A stretch of DNA of 64,000 nucleotides from Watersipora subatra (taxonomy: Eukaryota; Bryozoa; Gymnolaemata; Cheilostomatida; Watersiporidae). Both the position numbers and the translations under genes were made by a program. The first letter of the stretch is position 1, and each line of letters begins with the position of its first letter. The stretch is from the NCBI RefSeq assembly GCF_963576615.1, contig NC_088716.1, positions 55,623,415-55,687,414 of the forward strand, in the 5' to 3' direction. The notes below the pieces were generated by a model, which made no database searches, was not told where the DNA came from, and saw only the letters and a list, made by a program, of their open reading frames with translations. This document shows, in pieces, positions 1 to 13,100 of this stretch.

Positions 1-571
1 ATGATTTTTCTTATTCCAAAACCAGCTCTTGGTGCCGAATTAAAGCTTTGCTATTAATTCTTTTTAATAGGCAGCTGTCTTAGAGGTCTTTAAATACGTA
101 TATACATATCTCTGAGAGAGGGTCATCTTTTCTAATCTAGGCAATTCTGGTATCCAAAAAATTTTTCCTTTTTCTCCAAATAATGTAAATTATAATGATG
201 AACAGTTTTTCATGATTTTTTCTTATTTTGCCACCCAAACAGACTGTTCAAATATGCTTGCTCTAAGTATTCTTATGCATTGTTCTACGTTTAAAGCAAA
301 ATATTTATATTGATTCTGAAGTTTGCATAGTAAAATAGTTTGAATGCAAAATCATTTAAGGATCCTTGAAGGATTTGGTATGTGAATTATTGAAATCCAT
401 AAAAATGTCGTCAGCGCATGCCTCAAGGGATCTTGATTATAATTAACTGCTAAGAATTCTCGCTGACTCTAACTGACTAGCCATTTAGTTAGAGGATATT
501 ACTCTGTCGGTGCATTGATTCGGAGCGTTGAGGGAACATCTCTAAACAAAATTCTCTTTCCTGTGTTTTAG
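1..571 (+). other. Intron (or upstream sequence) of the LRRN-like gene
   Basis: AT-rich sequence with no convincing exon. It ends in an acceptor (tgtgttttag) at 570-571 that opens the LRR exon in phase 1, so at least one upstream exon with the signal peptide and LRRNT must exist. I could not find it here, and it probably lies before the window. Confidence 0.6.
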
Positions 572-2460
572 ACAGAGACTTAGCGATCCTGGACAAAGTA
601 CCGATAGACACAGAAGCGCTGGTGCTAAGAGGCAACCAGCTACGAATTGAAACACTGAGCCGGCTCAACCTCTCTAGCGTGTTATACATTGATCTCTCAA
701 ACAATCAATTAAAGTTACATCAAGTCGGAGCACTCGAGGCGTTTTTCAAACAATTACAATCGGTGAGAGCTCTTGATTTGTCCGATAATTATCTGGAAAC
801 TTTGCAAGCCTCCCTATTCAAAGAGCTAAAATCATTAGAATTTTTATCGTTAAGTGGAAACTCTATTGTTTACATTGAAAGGAACGCGTTTCAGTTTCAC
901 ACGAGCCTCAAAATTCTCCAACTTGATAAGAATCACTTGAGAAGAATCGATGGCAACTTGTTTAATAGCATCGGCCTCTCTCTCAGGGATTTAGACTTGA
1001 GTTCCAACAAGATCGAAAGCATCGAAGAAGGAGACCTCACGCAACTGCTTCGACTCGAAAGGCTCAAACTGTCCAAAAACAATCTCAGCCAGATACATCC
1101 GGATGCGTTTTTTCAATTGAGCATTCGTGAGCTATACTTAGATGACAACCACCTATTGACAGTTCCAGCTGAGATACTGCAGACCTTGAGGAATCTTACG
1201 ATATTAAATATGAACAGTAATCCAATCATTTCTTTCAATACAAATTCAATTAAAGACTTGCCCAATTTGAAAACAGTTTCATTTACCAACATGCCAGGCC
1301 TTCGGGTCATTGACAAAGGCGCCTTTAAGAATTTGCCTGAGCTGTCAGAGGTGGAGATGTTCGAAAATCCTCAACTAGAGTTTGTTCACCCCGCGTCTTT
1401 TGACAATTGTACAAAACTTGAGTTTTTATATTTGCATGGAAACTCTCTCCAAGGGCTGGATGAGACTCTCCGTGTCAATCTTCCATCCTTAAGAGAACTC
1501 AGCCTTTATGACAACAAAATTGAATGTGGCTGTTTTGCGAAGTGGCTGAGAAATACAACCGTAAATGTAATAGATGGTGACAAGATAGTCTGTGCGGGTC
1601 CGCATGCCGTGAAATGGGCAACATTGTACCAGTTATCGGACTCCCAGCTAGAACAAGCTTGCATACCGATCGTATTTTTACAAACTGAAAACAGCGTTTC
1701 AGTAAATTTTGGAACAGATTTTTTTCTCAAATGTCGAACTCTTGGTGGTGTGTCACTCAGCTGGCAAAAGACGACAGAATTCACGGAGAACATCACTTCA
1801 GAAGATGGTGTATTACACTTGCCAGCGATACAGCACAGCGACACCGGGGTCTACACGTGTCTTGCCGCTTCAGCAGATGGCAGCTCAAACTCTGCTTCTG
1901 TAGAAATAAGGGCGACTCATTCGATCATTCTACTCACCACACTAACTGTGTCCAAGACCTTTGTGGTTTTCAAATGGGATGACACGCAAGGTTCGACAGT
2001 GATTTCATACGGCACAAGCGATGGCAACACTAAAGAGGTAGTTATTCCAGTTGGAATCACCCAGCATACCCTTGAAGGTCTCACTCCAGATACAGACTAT
2101 GTGGTTTGTCTTCTCTACCACCACAGGCTCGAACACTCGTGCCTAACAGTTCACCTGCTTCCAGAAAGTCGAACTGATACGGCTGAGGTGGACAACTCTC
2201 GACAAATTTCTACCAAAAATGTGCCGCGAATAGCTACTAACACTGTTATGATTGTACTTATTGTAATTGCTTTAACAGCGATGTTGGTAGTTGCCTGCAC
2301 ATTTACATATAAACGATGTCAAAGGCGTAAGCGTAGTAAGATTGTATACTTACGACAAAAGAACGACCTTTCTGCTGCGAGTGAAATCAATCCTCATATG
2401 ACTCTAGAGCAATGCTACAACCCAACGACAGTGCCACTTTGTGATAATGAACTGACATAA
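572..2460 (+). CDS. LRRN: LRRN-like leucine-rich repeat / Ig / FN3 transmembrane receptor, terminal exon
   Basis: This is a single long terminal exon. It opens after the acceptor at 570-571 (AC-AGA-GAC-TTA frame) and ends at TAA 2458-2460. There is no in-frame ATG near its start, so it continues an upstream exon. From about codon 17 of the exon, roughly twelve LRRs (LxxLxLxxNxL) run to nt ~1515. An LRRCT follows at ~1518-1668 (ECGCF..W..C..C). Next come one Ig domain at ~1675-1905 (FLKC ... DTGVYTC), an FN3-like domain at ~1915-2160 (LTPDTDYVVCLL), a transmembrane helix at ~2250-2318 and a basic tail of about 48 residues. The order LRR-LRRCT-Ig-FN3-TM-short tail is that of the LRRN1-3 neuronal receptors, and LRRCT, Ig and FN3 signature residues fall where that family has them. 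Type I plasma membrane location and a role in adhesion or signalling are inferred from the family. Kekkon/LINGO-type LRR-Ig proteins are less likely because they lack the FN3 domain. Confidence 0.85.
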
Positions 2461-2566
2461 TTGAAAAGATAGTACTTTGCTATTTGTGTTAAATTACTGT
2501 TTTTATTTTTCTGTACAATTTCTATGTTTGAGTATATATGTACATAATAAGTTATATATGTCATGA

Positions 2567-2572
2567 AATAAA
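2567..2572 (+). promoter_or_regulatory. Poly(A) signal of the LRRN-like gene
   Basis: Canonical AATAAA about 107 nt after the stop codon, followed by a T-rich stretch (ttattattatagttgtcc). Confidence 0.6.
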
Positions 2573-4143
2573 GTTTATGCTGTGTTATTATTATAGTTGT
2601 CCTTTTACCACAGATGTAAAGTTTGGATGCTGACGTAAGATTCGCTTTGTTTAATTCATTAATTTAGATATTTAGTGATTTAGATATTGGATCAATTGGG
2701 TAAATTTATGCGGGTCAAACAATAATAATAATAACAACAATAATAATAACACCGCAAACGATAATCTAAAAATAATCATAAAAAGCCCAAGTAATCTCAT
2801 ATACTAATATGTCAACACAAAATAAAACTGGAGCTAGCTACTGCATCAACTAGAATGGTAAATAAGTCCGTGAAAGAACTTGAGCTACACTTTTTCTTAA
2901 AACTCATTGGATTAGTTAGGAAACTGTAAGTTATACAACCAGTGATTGACTGCGGCTGAGAAAAGTAGTATCATAAACTTAGACTGTGTACCAAGACTGT
3001 TGGCATTATAGAAAAAGGCCGTATGTATATCAATGCTTGTTACACCAAAAACCTACCTAGAATGTGTACTATCATAAACTGTGTATCGCCATTTTCGACA
3101 TCCAGAAAGTCTATAAATTTCGAAAACTGGTGGAATTTGAAAGATAGACTGTGTACCAAAACTGGGATAGACAATACAACAAGACTAGTGCCATTATAAA
3201 AATAAACCGTGTCCCAACACTAGTGACATAATGGAAATAGACTGTTCATAAGATGTAGCCATCTCCTAAGCAGCTTCTTTGAAAGAAATTTTTAAAAAAC
3301 TGTGATAGTTTCACTAATTGTAGGATAGCCACTTGTACATGATCTTAAAACTCGTTTGCAAAGTTATCAACGAAACACTTTCATGGAACGTTTTGAGATT
3401 GATAAAGCAAAGTGTGTAAGCAAAAATGAGTAGTAGTTAATAAAACTATGAAGTTAGCAGCATTTGTAGAAAAACTTTGCACAATGTTCTAAAAGAACTA
3501 AATTTTGCTAAAGATAATTAAGCATTATTCAAATCATTGTAAAAAATTGAGTTGCGTTTGATAGCTCATCCAAACTTTTTTAGCAGATTTGCATTTTAAT
3601 CACACTGTCTAAACTCACAGAAGTTATTATTTAATTCTAATAGTAGCAATAGTAGCTTTTTGACAAATGATAGCTAATAGCAGAATATTTTGAAAACTTG
3701 CCATAAAACCAAACCTAAGATATGCGATACTTTCAGAGAGCAAAGGAGAATAAGACAGAGAGAAGAAGGAAGAGGAGTATTAGTGCCGTTAGAAAAACAT
3801 GCAAGTTACATCCAGCTGTCAAGCCATTGAATATCAAGCTGATGCACCAAATAACACTGACACATCAGAACAACAACCTATCGGTAGTTGCATACTCTTC
3901 CTAAAAAGCTATTATTACCGAGAAGACAACTTCTTTACACCAACTAAAAGTATTTTTTCGTTAGTGACCAAAATCCTAAAGTCAGTACGAGTGTTCTGTA
4001 AAGAACCCGTTGACACTTATTTTCAAAAACAAGCAATTTGCGTTTTCACCGGAAATGCCATGGTTAACAATTGTCTTTTGATTGTTAAAATTTGTAACTA
4101 GTCTAATTGCTTATTCTTAACGCATTCCACAGATTTTGTAAAT
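2573..4143. other. Intergenic region and possible 5' UTR of the GOLM-like gene
   Basis: No gene was recognised. It contains a short AAT/AAC trinucleotide microsatellite at ~2722-2752. Between 3000 and 3250 there are degenerate repeats of an 'actgtgtacc'-like phrase. Open stretches at 3722-4101 have no recognisable composition and look like chance. Confidence 0.5.
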
Positions 4144-7100
4144 ATGATGCGACCAAGAGGAGGATTTACATCCTATGTCGGATATGGTGTATTAACATTA
4201 ATTTTAATGTATGTATTGTTTCTCTATAATGCCACAAAGAATGGACTAAGTTCGTGCCACGAAACTGGACAGAAGCTTAAAGACGACAAACAAGAACTGT
4301 TATCTCATCTTTCAGGTGTTTTATTATTACTATTTATGTTAGTTTGAAAGTTGTAGTTTGTAGTTATTGAAGGACACATGAAAATAACTACCATGCTTAA
4401 TTTAAAAGTTGGTCTGTTTCGTATTGTCTGCTGGTGTAATCGGCTTTGCGTTGCAGCGCTAGTACCTATACATGGAACGATGACATGAAACGATGCCAAC
4501 AGGTAAAACAATGTATCATTGAATAAATTAAATGGCTAAATGAAAAAAAATAATTGTCTAGTATATTTGCGAGGACTTCGACTAGGTTAACATAGGGGAG
4601 AATGGGGCACATTGCAACGTTGAAACACTCAACTTTCTTGCTTGTTTACATCATTTTAAATTCTTACCTCACTAATTAAAGAACTTTCTAGGCTATTTTA
4701 TGAGATATCTTGATTGCATGAAATGAAAAGAACAGCAATTTTGGTTAGCCATGATTTTGTAAAATTTATTGGTAATTTTTTGCCTTTTTATTTTTATATC
4801 CAAATTTAGAGAATTGCATATCTTCTTAATACATTATTCCGTGTTAATAAAAGTTAGTAGAAGCAGATTTAGACATGTTCTTTTCACAATGCACCCACCA
4901 ACTTCATGATATTACATCAACTTGAGTTAGGATGAACATTTTGGTTAATCAGTGCCAAGTAGGGCACGTTGAAACACAAAAAGTATGGGGCAAGTCGCAA
5001 CACGTTTTAATGACTGTAAACGCAACACGTTTTAGTGATAATGAGAATAGAGGGGCAAGTTGCAAAATATCACAGCTAGCCCCTCTATTTTTATAGAGGG
5101 AACAGCTTGAGTAGCATTAAAACTGCTGTTTAATACAAATCATGATGACGTAGCTAAAAGTTAATTCTCATGATGAACTCCTGAATTTCTGGACAATATT
5201 GATATCATGACTGCAAATACTAATATATAGAAAGAAGAGTTTCATCTTTATATCAGCACTAGCTAGCTGTACTACCCAGTGTTGCCCGGGTAATAAAAGG
5301 TCTTTGGACAGAAAATTGATTTGTATTTAACATATTACAACATTTGCCATTCTAACTTTCAAACTACATAGCATGAGAAGAATGTTTTGTGCAGGGCAAA
5401 TAATTTAAAAAAACAACTACAAAAGGGTTCAAGTGTAAAAGCCTGTTTTGCTAGGATTACAATAAAAGATGATTTGATAATGATACAATTAATACGAACT
5501 GAAAAAATACAAGTAAAAACCGTGAATATGGTGAATTAATAATAATAATTCTTGCATAGAAGTGTGTGTATAAAAAAGATTACTGTTCCACCAGAAGCGA
5601 TCCATCAAAACTTTGAATAAGATGATACTTGCCTATCCAAGAGAAGACTTTTTCATTTTATTAGTTGTGAGATACCTCGAAGAAAATTTTAGCCATGTCT
5701 GCTGCAGGTATACAAAAACAAACAACATAGGGCTGACATAAGAAATTAGGATAACAATAAAAATTATTCAAACTGAATATGTAATTAAAGGCTGAGACTA
5801 GAGCTTAATGCAAAAATTGAAGAGCGCACACCAGCCAGTATTCAATCACCTTCTAACTTTATAAGAATGGCGTTACATGCATCAGCATTAATGGAGGCAA
5901 TTTTTTGTCAGCAGGAGTAATTTGTTTAGTATGTCAAGTCAGCAGTTGCTTAAAATCTACAGCTGTTAAATCATATTTAACAGCACATTCAGCACAAGTG
6001 AATATTCAAGCTTGCGCGGAATCTAGTAAACGAAAACTCACTAGCTTATATTACCAATCTAAGTCTTGAAAGAACCTTCTAAGTAAGTTCCAAATAAGTA
6101 CCTAGTATAAGCACTGATGTAAAACGGACTGTGACTCGGATGTAAAATATAAGCAGATACAAATTATTATTAGTTTTACATAAAATGAGAACTGTTATGG
6201 CAGCTCGCATGACAATTTTCACTTGCCTTGCTAGCAATAAACTTCTTAAGGTTATGTTGGCACTGACTTTAGAATTAAAACAGTGTTCTAATTTTGACCT
6301 TGCAAGTTTTTATAAACTTTTTAAACTTTTGTAAAATTTCTACTTTTCATCTTTGACCTTGAAGTTGCAATAAATTGTGAAGAAAATTTGAGCATCACTA
6401 ATCAGTCATTCGTATTTATGCTTTGAAATAAAAACTAACTGCAGCATGTTTAGAGCATGTGTAATTACCAATGACGGGAGCGCCTTCAGACGCTAAGTAT
6501 AACCTTTAACATAGAGCACACTTTTCACATTTATTTGAATAGTTTTTATGTTTGTGTTGCATGAGGATTAGAAGCCACAGCTCATGTCCAAATATGCATC
6601 CAAACAAAAAGTTAAAGATTTTCTACTATTTTAATGAACTGGATTTAATTGATATATTTTTAGTACAGTTTCTAATTGTTTTTAAGCCACATACATGTGA
6701 TTGATAACACTACGAACCATGATTACTTTGGGATACAGTGGCTTTGGTAAATGGAAGCTCTTTTTGACAAGCTGTCAAAAAATCACAAAGCAGCTCTGAG
6801 AAATCAAACGAGAGCAGCTCTGTTCTCATTGGATTGTTGTGAATTTTTTTATAACATTGAGTCCATTTAATGCTTTTTATGAATTGTTATTTTCTTATTC
6901 TTGTTATTACGTTTTTATCATTTTGTCGTATTAGCTTTTTATTTTTTGCATTTTAGATCGTTAAGATTGAAAACATTCTTTACCTGTCTGTTACAATTCT
7001 AACATTCTTTACCGGTCTGTTACAATAAAATTTACGTCAGCATGACAACTTTTACTAGTTTCTTCTAAAGTCTCTTTTTTGCAAAATTAAATTTAGTTTT

Positions 7101-10100
7101 TTCTGTATTTAGTGTCTCAGGAGTATACCAAACGGATGAAGGTTACAGTGTCTGAACTGAAAGATGCCCAAGAAAGATGTCACAGTAAGTAGCACTTGTT
7201 AAGACATGGCAACAGTTTCGTCGCCTCTTATGCGTACTTTCGGATGCCCTATACATATCTTGGAAGGGTTTGCATGACAAAATAGGAACAAAATATCTGT
7301 CGTGTAATGAGGTAAGCGATACGGATTCGTTTAATTCTACAAACTTGCAGTTATCCTCCACACATCATTTTTAGTGACGTGACTCCCACAGTAATTAGCC
7401 TATCGATGAACCGCCGATGAATCCAAGACAGCCGCTTGAGCATATACCGAATTTTTTCTTTTGCAAGGCAAACGCTCGGTAATCTGGTGTCCACCTGTCG
7501 AACCTGACCTGATTACCATAATGTACACAATCAAGGTAAAAGCAATTGTAATTCCTCCTAAAATTCTGAGTGTTACGCAATTGGTACCCAACCGGCTCAC
7601 ATTCACCTCTATCACGTACCCCTTATGCATACGGTATCCGAAAGCGCCCTATATCTCCTTTTCAATGTATATCTTTGTCTAATTGGTTTGTTTCAAGAGA
7701 CATTGTAGATAAGCTCTGCCTTGCTAGATTATACATATGCAGTATCATTTCTCCAATGGTTGAAAGCTTACCAATTGGTAGTGAAATGTGCTGCTAAAGC
7801 TGCAGCTGGTGTGCAGTAGCGAATGCAAACCTTTTCATGTATTTGAAACAGACTGTAAAGATGTTGGAGCTATGGTGCCGAATACTTCGGTGAAACTGGT
7901 GATGACAGAATGATAGCCACATTGCATTTATCGTGACCTAATATCTAATACCATTTCTTTTTACTCGCATATCTCAATGAGAAGTGCAGGAGCTCTCTAG
8001 CTCCACCTCTAGCTCAACTGGTTGTTGTGTCATTTCTGGTCAACTAGATGAATTAATGGATGTCTCATTCAGCTGCATAGTTTTTTAAAACAAAATCTGT
8101 AACGCTCATATTTTGATATAACTCAGTTTTGAAGGTAGCTTTTTACACACATGTCCTCGAACTTTCACATGTAATGCCTTTTCCTGTCAGTTTAACTAGC
8201 AGATGCTCTTGACAATGCTGCCTGCTCCAGACAAGGTTGACTGATCAGACAATGCTGCCTGGTCTAAATGCTGCTCACAGTAGCCATTTTTAGCACGCTG
8301 CCAGAGTCCAGCAGTTGTCATCTCTGACCATGACTCAAAGTACAACACCAGTTGATATTTTACATGAAATAGTTTATCATCTGATGAATCAGTAAGAAGT
8401 TTATAATGTAGATCACTGACAATACATGAAAACAGCTGTAGCCAGTACAGCTAAGTACATGACTTACTGCTACCACGCTCTTCTTTTACTGCAATTAATT
8501 AATTTTGGTTTGAAAAGTGTTTTATTGACACTTTTGATTTTGTACTTTTTACTGCTCAATTAGCAGATGTTTTAACTTTGAATAGTCCACATCACGTTTA
8601 AGAAGAGAAGTTGTTTAATTATAGATATCAGAACATAAACTACAATAAATGGAAACATTTTATGTAGCCTTAGCACCTTAGCGCCTACGGAGTATAAGTA
8701 ACCCAATCTGAAATATAACGTTTCACATTAGAAATTTATTTGCAAATTCTAGTTTGTGATTCTAGTCACCTTGCATGGGCCAACTCTTCACTGTCTTTGA
8801 TCATGATTTGGATGGCGGCTACTACTGGCCAACTCTTTACTGTCTTTGATCATATTTGGGATGGCTGCTGCTACTGGCCAACTCTACTTTTTTTATCATG
8901 TTTGGAATGGCTGCTACTACTGGCCAACTTTTCACTGTTTTTGATCATGTTTGGAATGGCTGATGCTGGAAGGTATCTTTTGATTTTTATTACCAACCTT
9001 TGCATATTTTAGATGAGAGAAGAGACGCGCGTACAGAATTGGTAAGTACATACTATTCATAGCAATTCTATTACCAATCTTTTCTATCAAATTTATTTTG
9101 ATTCTGTTCTGATTTTAAATATATGCAAACCAAGCAGCTGTAAAGTTATGTTTATGAATGATTATATAGGCTAAATTCTGAATATTTCATCTTTTTAGCG
9201 GTTGAAGATAACAATCTGTACAGCTATGATGATGACAAATACATTTTATTTCCTTATTCCAAGTTATACAAATGCGCATAATTTTACAGCTGTTTGGTTT
9301 AAATATTTGAAATTTGTTCAAAAGAAGGATTAATTATATAATTTATAGCTGTTGATTAAATTCAAAATGAGTAGCAATGTTGTAAATCAGAATTTTGGTT
9401 TTCCAACAAAGGGGTCCAGTTTATTTGGCACACTACTGTATGTCACTTGCGTGTAGTAAACTGTATCACCAAAGAACTGTGAATTATTCTCATTTGTTCA
9501 GCAATCAAGCCAATTATAGCTAATTCTCGCACCTACAATGGCCTTTTTTATTGCGGGTACTCAGCCTTTGAAACAGCATGTTACCTTCAGCAAATTCATG
9601 TTTATTTATTGTTTATTGTACTGTAGAATATTTGTTGTTTTTACTCTATTGCTTCTAAAAACATTGGAAAGTTCATAATTTGATGAAGCTGATTGACACC
9701 ATAGTGTTGTAAGATCACAGTCAGGTTTTTATCTTTGACCTATTTTTAGGAAACTTGCCACAAACAGACCTCTGATCTAAAAGGCTCCTTGAGTGATAAA
9801 GAGGTAAGTTTGTTTTTGGATATTTCTCTAACCCTTGGTCGGCATTGACAGCAAAGAAGTTTGACAAAGCATCTATTTCATGTTTTGAAATGACTTTAGC
9901 ATACCCTCAAAGCACGTGTTGAGACATGCCAATGACCGAATCAGTGGAGCACAAGTTAGGAGCTGCCACTAATCATACCATCTCAGAAGAAAACTTATTA
10001 GAGCACTATAGATTTATTCGAGCTCTTCATGCTATTTTTATTCATAATTAGATGAATGCCCGGCATCGCACGAGTAATAAAACAACAGCTTATGAAGAGT

Positions 10101-13100
10101 AGCAGGTAATTTCGTTGTCATTAGTCAAGTTTCTTTACGCCATGAATTCGAGTAACTTCAGCTAGTCTAAATCTACTAAATATCAAGAGCCATGCTTATA
10201 CTTGAGCTTATAATTGTTATGTGTCATGATCTCTGTTGCAATAATGATCTTCAAGCATGCAGTAACCAATAGTATTTTCCTGAGCGCTGATGAAGTGGGT
10301 ATACAGTTATTCCATAGTATGGCAAGGACAGCCATGTGGTTAGCTCTCCCATTTGCGGAACTGGTGGTTCCGAGTTCAATTCCAGTGAGAAACATTTTGT
10401 TTGTGTTTAGATTTCAACTAGCTGTGCTAGCCGGTGTTGCCCGAGTATTAAAAATCAGCTTACAAGCAATGAGAAGTAATGAGGGTCGCCTGACACTCGC
10501 TATTAGCCTGGCAGATTGCCAATGGAAAATTTTAGTGAGCGAACTAATGACAATCACTTACGCAATCACCCTGCATGGTACGCAAAGCCGTTGGGTATGT
10601 GCTCTTGTATAGCGACTTTTATCGCCAAGCTAATAACTCAATCTCTGTGGCCTATTGGATAGGGTGTTGCACTGGTGAATGGTAGGGTCCGAGATCAAAT
10701 TTTCTCCGCTACACATTCTTTATCCCAAGATTTTAATAGCTATAGCCGGAATGCAGACAGACATATGGCATACAGACATAAAACATACTTTGAGAAATCT
10801 ATATATATATAGATTACTATAACTGAAAACACGAGCAACAGAGAGACAGCAAACAAACACTGAAATATATATATATATATATAGATTTAGTTCGTTCACT
10901 ATGCATGACCAAGAGAAAGAACCTAAGGAATATTGGCCTTTAAAGTCAAATGAGAATTATAGCTCTATACACTCTATTAATGGGTTTCCATGCTTCGAAT
11001 GGATTTGGAGTTACTGAATCCTAGAAATGGTAAAATCCGAAGAGATGCCATTTCGCTTCGCTGAATTAGTGCAAATGAATTCGCAGTGACACTACTATTC
11101 TTCATCACAGAATTGCTCACTGCGGATGGATTCGCATCGATAATACTAATAAGAACTCTCCCCATCGCTGGTAAAAAATCCAGTGCATTTCATCACACCA
11201 CCATGTGGCTATATTCAACTACTATCGCCAACGATGGGTTGCTCATACACTGATGATGAAATAATTACCTTTTTATTTATTTTATCACCTAATTCATTAA
11301 ATAACTGAACCTACCGATTAACCAGATTCCCACCGCGCTGGTGCCGATCTCTTCTTAGGCGTAACTCATCTATTATAGCAAATGTTTTTACTAAATGCAA
11401 ATGTTGTTCATGCAGCCTTCGAAGTAATAACTGTATAGCAAGTAGTAAGTTCTGTTACTGTTTTGTAATATAAGCAACAAGGAAAATTAAAAAAAATTCT
11501 AATCAGGTATTCTGGCTGAGTGAGTACAACATGTGTACGAAGCGTGAAATGAAAAGTGACCGTGACCCGAAAGCGAGTCTACATTAACAAATTCTGTTTT
11601 GAGGAGTACATCGCTAGTCTTGGAGACATCAATAAAGTGCAACTCCAAATCGTTGAAACAGTATGGTGCGAATTCGTCAGCAGAGATCAACTTCGAATCC
11701 ATTCGAAGCATGGAAACTCAGTAATTATGGCTCTCTTGAAATTCAAAAGAACTTCGTGTCATGTATGCTTTTCCCCAATTGGTTGCTTAGCTAGGGGGCC
11801 TCGAGTTGGTGCAGCCTTGAACACTTCCTGTAACCATCCCAAAGTCATCTTTTCTAAACAAACTGCAAGACATGGAAGTGTATCAGTCTTTCGTTTAAAT
11901 ATCATTTGAGATAAGCTTTTTGGGTTTCTTAATACTACCAGTGATAGTTGTTTTCTCAGATGGTGTGTGTCGACTTGTTTTGTTCCGAATTCGACATATT
12001 CTATGAGATTATTTGCTGTTTCAATAAATTCATATTTGGTAGTTGTCTGGCCTTTGATGTTTCTTGAACTATAGAAACATGTTTTACCTTTTCTAGCGGG
12101 CTTTGCTCAAACAATATACAATCCTAAATCACTTTTTTGTTTAAATTGTTTATGTTTAGGTTTAGTGTGCATATGAGATTATGTATGAGAAGGGTTTTGT
12201 GTTGTTACCAGGGCTGAAGTGTCTCAGGGACTTTTAGTTAAATGAAATATCATTTTCGTTTGCTCTCAACAGTGGTTGCATGTCTCTGCAGCCAGTAGGC
12301 TTGAAGACACGCAGCTCAGAAACACCTTACCAGTGACATAGAATCGCAGAGTGCAACAGAGATTTCATCACACAGTTTTTGCTTATGAAGAACAAGTAAA
12401 AGCAACCCTTGAAATGTTGAAGGATTGCAGATGTCTGTTCAGTTTTGTAAATGCGTGGATGCATTCTAAAAAAATACTTCTCAATTATATACGTTGTAGA
12501 CTGAGTATTCCAATTTGGAGGTGGATGTACGCAACTTGCGAACTGAGCTACGTGAAAAGACAGAAGACTGTCAACGCGTTCAGCAAAAATCTTACCAGGA
12601 GTACGCAACTCTTCAGAAAGAAAAAGAGCAAATAGAAAATAGCTTTAATGGTAAGTTGGTGGCCTACTGGTCAGGTCATCCTGGTGGTTATGCTTTTATT
12701 TCTTACTTTTCCGGTAGGTGCACTTGGTTTGGCATTACATTTGTTATAAGTAGAGAGTTCATCGTTGTGGGATTAAAGGGTAAAAACTGGTCATTTTTTA
12801 TGTCCGTTGCAGCTGACCTCGCAAAGAAGGTTGCAGAGATTCAAACGCTGCAGGAAGAGTTGGCAAATTTGAAGCAACAGGCTGCAGCTCCAAACCACGA
12901 GGTGAATCCTGGTCAAGGAGGACAGGCAGCATTTCTTGGTCAAGGTGGACAGGCAGCACTTCCTGTTCAAGGAGGGCAGGCAGCACTTCCTGGTCAAGGA
13001 GGGCAGGCAGTATTTCCTGGTCAAGGTGGACAGGCAGTACTTCCTGGTCAAGGACAGGCAGCACTTCCTGGTCAAGGAGGACAGGCAGCACTTCCTGGTC

